Source: Vitrella brassicaformis (Eukaryota > Sar > Vitrellaceae). Taken from it: DNA of 64,000 nucleotides. The DNA is taken from positions 297,836 through 361,835 of the forward strand of contig CDMY01000356.1 of NCBI GenBank assembly GCA_001179505.1, in the 5' to 3' direction. The notes beneath the pieces were generated by a model. The model was not told where the DNA came from. It saw only the letters and a list, made by a program, of their open reading frames with translations, and did not search any database. This document shows positions 1 through 9,694 of the stretch, one piece after another (the first letter of the stretch is position 1; every line of letters starts with the position of its first letter). A program made the position numbers and the translations under genes.

Positions 1-978
1 GCCGCGACAACAGTGCCGCCGCCCCAATACACCTACAGACAGACACCCAAGACACACACAGCAGCACACATTCATCTCTGTGTGCAGGGTGGGTGGGAGA
101 GAGTTGGTATGACTGACCTTGTTGAATATTCTTGCGTCGTCATTCCTGAGCAAGAGAGCGCCGAGACCAGTGGGGTAGCTGAAAGCCAGCGAGCCACCGA
201 CCAACACAGGCGGACGAAGAGAGACATCTGCAGCGTATGCGCTTCCTCCTCGTGACATGTCCCGCCCGTACTTACCCGAACATTTTGTAGAATGAGATGG
301 CGAGGAAGTCCGTGTGGTACTCGGTTAGGTCAAAGCGCCTCGTCGGCGCGTAAGCAGCTCCGTCAACCAACACACGCCACCGACACTCATCGCTCAACCC
401 ATAACTGCATGTGGACGCGCCACAATGCGCACATATGCGTCAGCCACTTCTCCTGTGCTCCTGTGTTGTGCGCCGCGCCCTTACGTCTGTATGTCGTTGA
501 TCCAGACGTTGGGGTAGTACATGCCGGCGAAGTTGTCCTTGGCTGGCATCGCAAACAGACACTCGACCGTCGCGTTGCTCTGACTCGCAACTGTCGCCTG
601 CACCCGCTCTGCGCTGTGCTTCCTCTCCCAGAGCGTCTGCATCACCCACTCCTCACTCACGGCACGAAACGTCGCCCCAGCTGCATAGGCGTACTCTCTG
701 TCATCCACACCAAACGCACCTCGTGTGCACATGCGTTCCTGTGTTCATGTGTGTGAGTGTCTGTGTGTCTTGTCTGTATGTGGCTGCTGACCTGATTCCG
801 AGTACCGAGTTGTGGTTGACCCTGACGTAGACGAACTCGCTCCTCGGCGACCAGGGGAAGTCCTCACCCACCATCTTCAGAGCACCCGTCGCCCCGCTGG
901 TGAAGACCACAGAGTATTGCTGCGCGTCGGCATTGAAGAAGTCCAGCAACAGCTCACGAGCCTCCCTCAGCCGCTGAT

Positions 979-1019
<41 letters not shown>

Positions 1020-1627
1020 AACACAAACACACACACACACACACACACGCATGACCCATCGGCCCGTTTGTCGCTTTGCATGTGGTACAAGTTAGCCGCA
1101 CCAGTGAGGTCAGCGGAAGGGTTTTGGCTGTGCGCGTTGCCGTACGCGTGTGTGTCGAAGTCGTCGTAGATGGCCTTGAGCTGACTGCTCTGATACACAC
1201 CGCTGCCCGTGTAGTCGAGGTATGTGTGGCCTGCACACAACACAAAACAACACAGCACAACACAACACACCGCTCAATGCCACATGTGACACGCAGGGCA
1301 GCAGTGGCACAGACCTTCGAAGCGGGCGAGTTCCTTCATGGCCAGCTCTCGTATGGTGTCATTGTACAGGGGAAACCGCACCATGAAGGACTGCTTCCTC
1401 TCCTCCTGCTTTGGCAGACAGTGGGACACCGGAGTCACCGCCTTGAAGCAGGAAGCAACGCCCAAGAGGGCGAAGGCACAAACGGCGACAAGAGATGACC
1501 TTCCGCATGGCGCTGCTCCCTGCCGACGGCTCGCGCACCGCCTGCAGTCATGCGCCCGTGTGCAGGGAGGATAAGCGCCGCTGCGGCGCGAGCAATTTTG
1601 TGCACTGGATCTGTCGCAGGGACTCAT
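1..1627 (-). CDS. Molybdenum cofactor sulfurase-like PLP enzyme (class V aminotransferase fold), 3' end beyond window
   Basis: Read on the minus strand, the spliced exons give an N-terminal hydrophobic stretch, then HTYLDYTGSGVYQ, then an ADAQQYSVVFTSGATGALK block, then a DFLAISFYKMFG-YPTGLG block, and finally VYWGGGTVVA at the window edge. These match the N-terminal NifS-like domain of MOCOS in order; the K of FYKMFG is the expected PLP lysine. Known family role: transfer of sulfur from cysteine to the molybdenum cofactor. Clear exons include 1315-1627, about 1050-1230, 276-404, 118-178 and 1-32; most junctions are GT-AG in phase. The junction around 970-1050 lies in a CA-repeat intron and I could not fit it in phase with canonical sites. 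The hydrophobic segment near residues 45-65 is unusual for MOCOS and may be a signal or anchor, or the true start may be elsewhere. The C-terminal MOSC part is not visible. Confidence 0.82.
981..1049. repeat. CA / CAAA microsatellite in an intron of the MOCOS-like gene
   Basis: (CA)n with CAAACA interruptions; on the sense (minus) strand this is a TG tract ending in TGCAG at the acceptor. Confidence 0.9.
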
Positions 1628-1719
1628 GCGGACGTCTGGACTGGCCTGACCTCTCCCGCGAGCTCAGCGATCTACGGAGTTAGAGAAAACCAAGTTCAGG
1701 AGCTGAGAGGAACCGCACA
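1628..1719. promoter_or_regulatory. Shared upstream region of a divergent gene pair
   Basis: About 90 bp separate the proposed start of the minus-strand MOCOS-like gene from the ATG of the plus-strand gene at 1720. Inferred bidirectional promoter; no TATA-like motif recognised. Confidence 0.35.
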
Positions 1720-3380
1720 ATGCGAGAGCTGTTGGTAAGCGAAGGTATACGGGACTGAAAAGAAACGAAACGATGTGTTTCTTTCATGTGTGCATGGATC
1801 TGGTGTTGCAGTACACGTTGGTGGGCTTCATGGCCATCGCCTCGCTGCCTGCCTACCACAGCTTGGGTAACATCGGGTGAGCTTCGCAAGATCTGGCTGT
1901 TTGGCGTCGGGGGTTACACCAAGTTTGTGTCCATGGCCATGCAGCAAGTACCTTCGTCGGCTGCGTGCCGAGCAGAGGGAGGAGGTCAAGAGAAAAGGCA
2001 GGCCCGAGGAATCACGGCTGACGGCAGTGGTCATGCGACAAGATTTGTGCATCTTCCTCTGACAGCAAGGGCACATCAGCCAGCCAAGCCGTCCGTGCAG
2101 GCAGTGTGTGTCGGGGGGTGAAGTCCTGGGGAGGGGCTCGACTTCGTTAGGTTGATAGCGTGCAGACTCATGCTGGGTTTTGTAGTCTGGACATCGATAC
2201 ACATATCGGCCTTAATGATCTGTTTCTCTACTCGTCTGGAGACGGGCAATCCGTTCATCGACACTCACTCATTCGTCTCTCTCTCTCTCTCTGTGTATGT
2301 GTGTGTGTGTGTCGATGTGTGTGTCGAGTAGCACGGTTTGCTGCGGTTTGTGGTTGACGTCGAGGCGATGGAGTCGAGTGTGCACACGGCCATCCTCAGC
2401 AAGACCAGCTTCGCCCTCTTCTCGGGCACCGTCAAGGACAGGGAATACGACATCAAAGACATCAGACTGCCGCTCGAGACATTCGGACTCGACAAGTGCT
2501 TCGGTCAGCCACACACACACTCGAGAGACGACAAGTGTGCCGATCTGAGTGAGTTGGCCATCCATCCATCCATCCATTCATCAGGCATTCGTTTGTTCGA
2601 GGGCTTCGCCGATCTCATCTGCGCCCCAAACCGAAGAGTCGCACACACACGAGCCACACACACAATGACGCACCTGCCTCTCTCTCTGTGTGTGTCTTCT
2701 CTGCTGCAGACGCGCAACGTGTGGATGAATGCGCTGAGCGAGGAGGTGCTGTGTTTCAAGACGGGCGTGAAAGGCTCGCTGCCGCTGGAGCCGGGCCCCG
2801 TCCTCGAGGCCGAGGCGACGGGCGTCGAGCAGCCAAGCGGCGTCAACATCCACGTCGAGGAGAACCTCGAGGGCGAACCAAACATCAAACTCGACGGCAT
2901 CAACATCACACAACTCGCACAGGTAGCACATCGACACACACAGACACAGACACACACACACAGACACACAGACACACAGACACACAGACACACACACACA
3001 GACACACACACACACAGACTGACGAAGCAATGTCTCTCTGTGTCTGTGTGTGTGTCGCCCTCAAGGCGGCGGCCAAGGGCGAGTTGGACGACAGTGAGCC
3101 CAAGCAGACGAGACGACAGAAACTCATCGCAACAGAGAAACTCGAAGACCGTACCACACACACACACACACACGAACAAGGTGTCTCGTTGGAAATGGCT
3201 GTGTGTGTCGTGCGTGCAGTCGATCTGCGCAAGTTGGGTGCGGAGGGCCTCAAGTCGAAGGAGCGGATGGCGGCGGCGGCCGTCAGGGAGGCGTTGGCCG
3301 AGAGAGGCGCAGTCAAACTCCAACAGGCGCCGCAGTTTGGATACGCACGGCTGACCTCGCCCGCCAACACCGCTGCTTGA
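1720..3380 (+). CDS. Unrecognised protein with N-terminal hydrophobic segment, multi-exon
   Basis: Proposed start ATGCGAGAGCTGTTG at 1720, followed by a GT donor. A second exon at 1812 encodes a hydrophobic stretch (YTLVGFMAIASLPAYHS). The firmly supported part lies at about 2332-3380. One exon gives RFVVDVEAMESSVHTAILSK and a segment ending GLDKCFG. Another at about 2710 gives TRNVWMNALSEEVLCFKTG followed by an acidic, Glu-rich region. Two basic helical exons follow, ending SPANTAA and TGA at 3378. Introns between them are CA/TG repeats. Exons between 1870 and 2330 could not be settled. One possible membrane segment plus a soluble domain is all that can be said; I recognise no family. A mitochondrial or ER membrane protein is possible but unproven. 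Confidence 0.6.
2934..3018. repeat. CA / CACAGA microsatellite inside an intron
   Basis: Interrupted CA and CACAGA dinucleotide-type repeat filling most of an intron of the gene at 1720-3380. Here the CA-rich strand is the sense strand, an exception to the TG-sense pattern common in this window. Confidence 0.9.
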
Positions 3381-3620
3381 GCAAAGAGCAAAGAGCAGAG
3401 AAATGAGGACAAGCAATGCGTCCATCTATGTGTGCGCGGTGTCAAGTGGCTTTGAACGAACCATACTCCTGATTGCGATTGAAAAAGGCCTTGCGCGATG
3501 GGCAAAATCGGGCCGCCAGCCAACGCCTCGCGCAACTGAACTGGCCAATGCGAGCTTATCTCGCAGAAGGAAAAGGGCGTGAAATCTGGCTGCTTTCAAT
3601 TGTTTGCGTGTGAGATCAAA

Positions 3621-6600
3621 ATGATGAGCGAGAACGCCCAGGTGCGGATGGTGCGTGAGCGCACTCTGGGCAGATGTGCACCGATGCGCTTCTGGAGGGG
3701 CATCTACGCATCCAAGACGACGATAGGAAGGTACTCACGCACCAATCGGCAGGCGGGAGGCCGCGCGTCTCACTGTGTTGTCTGGCGTGTCATGTAGGAT
3801 GAAGAGAGGCCCGTCCCTTCAGAGTCACCATGGTCAGTCGGGTTCCTCCACTGATCGCCCTTGATGGCTGCTGTGTGATCCTGAGTGTTATGTCTGTGTG
3901 TGTGTGTGTGAACAGGCTGTGTCAACTCGATAAACTGGAATGAGACGGGGTCCATGCTCGTCAGCGGCAGTGACGACACGGTGAGGAAGGACCACAGACA
4001 TGAACAGGGACGGAGAGGAGCGCCATCGCAACCAATGACTGTCTGCCGTGCCGTGGTGGTCGTGTGCATGCATTCATTCATTCAGGCTCTGTGCGTGTGG
4101 GACTACCCGTCTTTCAAGCTGAGGACGCGGATCGAAACGGGACACCTCGGTGAGCTCAAGGGAAACTGATGCACTGATCGACCTGCTATGGATGCCGCCA
4201 CACACTCACTCGCTTGCTTGCTTGCTTGCTTGTTTTCTCGGTACTATCCCTTGCAGCCAACATCTTCTGTGGCCGCTTCATGCCGACTGACAACGAGGTC
4301 AGCCACTCAGTCAGTCAGTCAGTCATAGCTAGGTCAAAGTGCCTGCTATGCTTTGCTTTCCCCAACCTATCAGACGATCATCAGCTGCAGTGCCGACAGT
4401 CAGGTCCGCGTGTGCAACCTCTCCACCGGACGGCTCATACGCGTTTATACGGACCATACGGTGGGTGAGAGAGTGCGGGAGTGAACACACAACCGATGGG
4501 CAACGGGGATCTGTCTGGTGTCTGTCTGTGGTCTGATACTCAGGATCGCGTCAAGAAACTGGCAACGGAAACAGGCAATCGTAATGTGTTTCTGAGCTGT
4601 GCGGAGGACGGCACTGTGCGGCAATTCGACCTGCGCGTCGACGACTCGAGATGTACGTACCACGCAAACACAAAACACCCACGCGCTGAGTAGCAATCCA
4701 TCTGTGTGGGTGGTCAGGTGCCCGTGACGAGCCTGAGGTGCGCCCCCGTTTCGGTCGTCTGGGCAGGATGGCACGCAGAGCAGCCGACCGGTCGCCCGCC
4801 AATGTGCTCGCAATGCTCGATGGAGGTACGCACCCCACGACAAACACACAGGCAGGCAGGCAGGCAGCTGCATGGTGCTCTCTTATTGCTGTGGCTAGGT
4901 GGTGATGAGGTTGGGCTCAGCTCGATCTCGCTGGCGGCACTCAGACCTGAGTGAGCCACACGGCATACACACAGGTGTCATCAGCAGCAAGATACACCCG
5001 TCCTTCCTTGTTCGTTATCGCAGATATTTCGTGATAGGAGGCGACAAAGCATCCATCTGGCTGTTCGACAGGTGCCGGCACCACAATCCATTATTGTGGC
5101 CACGGATGCCGTATTCTGGATGTATTGCCACCCGTCCACAGGCGCATGTTGAGCCCCCGTCCTTTGGAGTCTTTCACCAGCACGCCATCCGTCCCGGCAG
5201 CAGGTCAGACACCTACACACTTGACCCTGCCCTCACACACCCGTGTAGCTATCTGTGTTTGTCCACGTGTTCATGCAGAGTACCAGCCGCCTGAGCGTCG
5301 CGTCCAGCGCCTCACCGGTGTCAACATCTCATACGACGGCAAACGCGTCATCGGTAGGCATGCACACGTGCACGAGACAGGGCATCACAGGTGCAGGCAG
5401 ACAGACAAACAGTCACGTGGAGCTGTGTGTCTGTTTCGCTGGTTGCCTGGCTACAGGTTCCTGGAGCGAGGAGCACATCTACATGTTCAACGTTGACAAG
5501 GTGACCCATCTGCCAGGCACAGACAAGAGGACGGTTCATCACGTCTGTCTTGTGCCTGTCGCCAGGGCGTGGAGAGCTACACCCGCTTCCTGGCAGACAA
5601 GCGGGCGTCGAAGCGAGACCGGGACATGTCAGCCGCTGCCGAGCCCAGCAGAGCCGCTGCAGCGGCAGCGGCATCGTCAAGCGCCGATGACGGACCCAAG
5701 GACACCACCAACTCATCCCCAGACACCACCCCCTCTGCACTACCCTGTCCTACCGGCGACGCGGGCCCACAGCCCATGGACCTCGACGCACGCGGGAAGC
5801 GACCCAGAAAGGACGAGGACCGAGAGGACGAGAGCAAGGATAGCGGCGAGTCGAGTCCTCCCCTGTGCGTGCCGTCGCGGCGACTGAACCTCCCGGCGCC
5901 CCGTTTTGGCGACGGTGAGCTCGACGACCAGGACCTGAAGCCGGCCGCAGACGTGCTCGACCATCGGCCGCTCGACAAGTCGCCAGCCACGGCCGACTTA
6001 CCGGCCCCCGGCAGCGGGCAGGACCGAGACAAGAAGGAAGACAGGAATAAAGAAGACGACAAGCAGCAGCAGGGCGGCGGTGATGAGTTGGAGGTTCTGG
6101 CTGGCGTGGAGGTGGACATGTTCGGGCCACCGACTCCCGGTGAAGAGCAGCGACAGCAGCAGCAGCAGCAGGATGGAGAAGGCGAGGAGCATGAGAAGGA
6201 GGACCATGATCATGATGACGACGACGACAGCGAGAGCCTCGAGAAGGCCGTGAGTTCGTCGAGCAGTGGTGGTGGTGGCGGGGGCGGCTCTGGCTCCCGG
6301 GCCGCGGCGGGGGGGTCAGGAGGGTCCGGGTCAGGCGGTGCTGCAGCCCCACATGCAATGGATGATGACGACGACAGCGACGACGAGCCGCCCTTTATCC
6401 AGCTGCTGAGGTCCATCGCCAGGAACCGGCAGCCGCGGTCGCCTGCACGGCCTCTACCCAGGCAGCCGTGGATGATCGACCAAATGCAGGTGGGGAGACG
6501 ACCACAAGAGAGCGGCACACTGCTCACTTCATCCATGTGTGTGTGTGTGTGGTTGTCATTCAGACGTACACTGGTCACTGCAATGTCCGGACGGTCAAGG

Positions 6601-7804
6601 ACGTGCAATTTGTGGTGAGTGAGTGAGTAGGCTAGGCGGGCTGTGGGGCTGTCTGTCTGTCACCGTCAGTCAGTGTGATGCACTCCCTCCCTCACTGGTG
6701 CTGGCTGGCTGTCCTGTGCTGTGCCATCCATAAACAAAGGGTCCGTATTGCGAGTACGCGGCTTCTGGCTCTGACGACGGCCGCATATTCATATGGGACG
6801 CATTCACCGGCTCACTGGTGTGGATCGGTAAGTAGGTATCACATACAGGCACTGCGCGGAAAATATACATAAAGTGTGTCGTCTCTGTTAAACTGTGTCT
6901 GCAGGTCACGATGCCGACTGCAGTGTGGTCAACTGCATCGCGGGCCACCCCCGAGACCCAGTGCTGACCTCATCAGGAATCGACAACGACGTCAAGGTAA
7001 GGTCAGCAGAGGCAGGCCACCATGGCCCGCCCACGTGCCACACGCCATTCTCTCTTTTGTGTCGTCCCCCTGCCTGTCTGTCTGTCTGTCTGCCTGTCTC
7101 CTTGTGTGTGCAGGTTTGGTACCCCACTGCGCCAAGGAGCATGGACGTGACGACGCCAGCTGTGGCGAGAATACTCGCCGACAACGAGCGCAACCGCACC
7201 TCACTCAGGACGGGGGCCTTCCTCACACGCGCAGAGTTCCAACAGGTCACAAGAGAGACCAATGTCGACACACCTCTCGCAGGCAGCATGTTTGTATGCC
7301 TTCCGTGTGTCTGTGTGTGTGAGTGCAGTTGCGTCAGATGATCGCCTCGGGGCAGCGACACACAGATGACGACGGGGTCAAAGACACTGACTGATCACCA
7401 CACCGGGCGGCCGTCGCACATGGACAGTTGTCTGGTCTGTGTGTGTCAGGAGGATGGTGAGGGTGAGGGTGAGAGTGCCCAGCAACAGGCAGCAGCCGCC
7501 GAGACACAACATGAGGAAGAGGTCAGTCACACATGGGCCGACAGCCAATGCATCCTTCTACTCACGCTTCCTTCGTTCGTTGGTTGGTTTAGTCCGGGAG
7601 TCAGGGCGGCGGTGGCGGTGGCCAGGGTGGTGATCAGCCCACCCGTCGCGGCCGACTGTTCGGCCGCCGAGGCAGAGGCAGGGGCAGGTAGGTACCCATA
7701 CACGCACGCCATCGCAACCGGACACTCAGAGGTGAAGAGAAGATGCCTGTCTTGTGTTGCCTGCCGTCAGGGTGAGCTACACCGTTGGGTGCGAGAACCA
7801 GTAG
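3621..7804 (+). CDS. DCAF6/WDTC1-like WD40 protein, putative CUL4-DDB1 substrate receptor
   Basis: Phase-consistent splicing of about 17 exons gives a WD40 protein. Early repeats read HHGCVNSINWNETGSMLVSG then ALCVWDYPSFKLRTRIETGH. These are followed by ISCSADSQVRVCNL, then VFLSCAEDGTVRQFDLR (the DCAF signature region), then YFVIGGDKASIWLFDRR and ISYDGKRVIGSWSEEHIYMF. A low-complexity acidic/Ser/Gly insertion of roughly 300 residues (about 5600-6480) separates these from the last two repeats, TYTGHCNVRTVKDVQF with ASGSDDGRIFIWDAFTGS, and VVNCIAGHPRDPVLTSSGID with VKVWYP. Human DCAF6 also has a long insertion before its last repeats. Family role: presenting substrates to the CUL4-DDB1 ubiquitin ligase. 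The C-terminus adds an acidic Gln/Glu stretch and an Arg-Gly tail (RRGRGRGRVSYTVGCENQ), stop at 7802, which suggests RNA or nucleic-acid contact. Start chosen as ATGATG at 3621. Confidence 0.85.
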
Positions 7805-8484
7805 ACAGACAGACAGACAGACAGCTCAGCCCCGCCCTCCCTGCTGGTGCCGATGCTGCATTTCTTCAAGCCGTGTGGTGGCGTGTGTGTATTGTGTCGT
7901 GTGTGAGTGAGTGAGCACATTGTTGGTCTGTGTGTGTGAGTGGCAGTGTGCTGGCTGTACGATAAACAGATAGACCGGCGTGGGAATGGGATTGTGTGCA
8001 TTCGTTCATTCCATGTGCTGTCATGTCGTTGTGGCTGAGGACGAAAACCATAGTGTTTGGCCAATGGGTTTGTCGTGTGCGTGTGTGCCGTGGGGCTGTC
8101 TGTGTACCACCGCGGTTGTCATCCTGTGTGTGGTGTGGGCGGGCGCCACAAGTTTTTCCCTGTCTGTCTGTCTGTCTGTCTTGTGTGGGGGTATGTGACA
8201 CTGGACGGTCCCCTTATCATCATGATGCACTCCTTCGTCAACAGAACAACGGTAAATATTGCCTTGTACAGTACACACACGAATCGACCAACATCGAGCC
8301 AATACACCCGAGAACAAAATGAACAGCCCAAACTCACAGCTGTGTGTTTCTCGTAGTTACAGCTCATCTCTCTGCCCCTTGTCAGCAATCCTCCCCCACT
8401 CATTGGGGTGATCGATGGACGTCCCAAACACAAATGCCAGCCAACCACCTGCATCGCACCCCGACATGCAGAATCGCTTCTGTC
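7805..8484. other. Intergenic region between convergent genes
   Basis: 3' ends of the DCAF6-like and fucosyltransferase-like genes face each other. Contains short GTCT and TG runs (around 7800-7830 and 8160-8180). No coding or RNA gene seen. Confidence 0.6.
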
Positions 8485-9594
8485 TCACATGTCTCCGTGC
8501 CTCTGTTCACCTAGATTTGCCGACGGCCAGTCGGGCCAGAACGTCGTTTCTATTATGCGTCCTTTCCTCACCCCTGCTCTTTGCATCCTCGCATAGCGCA
8601 GGAGGAAGACGCCCTTGCTCATTGCCGACGTGTGCGTGCCGATGAAGTAGTCGCAGCCAGCTAAGAGCCTCGAGTCCACAATGATGCCAAGGGTCGCATG
8701 TGTCCGATTGTAGCTCCCCTCCGCCACGTTCCAGTAGTCACGGACAATGTGAAACGGCGCATTATCCCGCGACTGCGGCCTCTGACGGCCAGGCAGCTCA
8801 CTCGGCAGAAACACATACTCCATTGTCCTCTTCTGTTGTCGCTGCTGTGTCTGGAGGTGAGTGGTTATGTCCTTTGAGTCTGTAGAGACATAGACATGTC
8901 GGACACCCTCCTTCCTGAGGACATGGTCGATATACGGCTTGTACACCTGCTCGAACACGCGCCGGTCGCTCTCGCCCAGCGAGGCGTACTTGTCTCCCCG
9001 ACGGACGTGCACACCGAGACACTCAGCGGACTTGTTCAGCCCCAGTGTTTCCCGCAGCTGTGTCGCCAGTGTGTCGATGAAGGGCAGCGGGTGGAACACA
9101 TGCGAGACAAGAAAGGCTTGCTGCGATGTGGGGGTGTCCTGGGGGAAAGCCAGAGCAAGGGATGGCCCAAAGAAGTCGTTTACCCCGGTGTCGTAGCCGG
9201 AGATGGTGCTGCGGGGATATCGAAGCGCTTGGCTTGGGCATGCTGACCATCGGTGTCTCCCAGAGCGTCTCCTCTCCTTCTGATCAGCCGTCCTCTTGAT
9301 TCTGTCCCATTGTTCTTGGGAGCCCTCGACGATGCTGCACGAGCTGTTGACAAGAGGGTTGCATAGCGGCTTGAAGAGGCAGGCAAAGCCGCCTTGAGAA
9401 CAGTCACGCAAGTCCACCGCATTCCAATGCCTCTCGGCCATCATCAAAATGTCCATGCCATGGCTAACAGCCACGTTGAGGGCGCCAGCAAGCCGGAGAA
9501 GAGCCGCCCAGAAGCCGTGTGCTTTGCAGGCGGCGAGGGAGGCGTCCTCTGCTCCCATGATGACATCGACACGCTCTTGCACTGTGGAATTCAT
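8485..9594 (-). CDS. Fucosyltransferase-like glycosyltransferase (GT23/alpha-1,6-FucT superfamily), single exon
   Basis: A 369-residue uninterrupted frame. Around residue 195 it has CLGVHVRRGDKYASLGESD, the motif I (HxRxxD) of alpha-1,6/alpha-1,2 and O-fucosyltransferases that binds GDP-fucose. It is followed by HVYVSTDSKDITTHL, the acceptor-side strand motif, and by LGIIVDSRLLAGCDYFIGTH, equivalent to motif III of FUT8/NodZ. Order and spacing fit GT23 best. The expected substrate is GDP-fucose and an N-glycan or similar acceptor in the Golgi, but no clear N-terminal signal anchor is visible, so the true 5' end may lie in an unrecognised exon or the protein may be cytosolic. The C-terminal ~50 residues are an extension. 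It stands out as intronless among intron-dense neighbours. Confidence 0.78.
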   Translation of the reverse strand: MNSTVQERVDVIMGAEDASLAACKAHGFWAALLRLAGALNVAVSHGMDILMMAERHWNAVDLRDCSQGGFACLFKPLCNPLVNSSCSIVEGSQEQWDRIKRTADQKERRRSGRHRWSACPSQALRYPRSTISGYDTGVNDFFGPSLALAFPQDTPTSQQAFLVSHVFHPLPFIDTLATQLRETLGLNKSAECLGVHVRRGDKYASLGESDRRVFEQVYKPYIDHVLRKEGVRHVYVSTDSKDITTHLQTQQRQQKRTMEYVFLPSELPGRQRPQSRDNAPFHIVRDYWNVAEGSYNRTHATLGIIVDSRLLAGCDYFIGTHTSAMSKGVFLLRYARMQRAGVRKGRIIETTFWPDWPSANLGEQRHGDM

Positions 9595-9694
9595 GGCCTT
9601 TTCTCGTTTCGAGGGAGCTTAAAGAGAGCGGTTTCACGGAATCATGACGTGAGTGTGTTGTTGATGGTAGGCTGAGGGAAACATCGGCTGGCCC
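9595..9694. promoter_or_regulatory. Shared upstream region of a divergent gene pair
   Basis: 100 bp between the start codons of the fucosyltransferase-like gene (minus) and the gene beginning at 9695 (plus). Inferred bidirectional promoter; no motif recognised. Confidence 0.35.
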
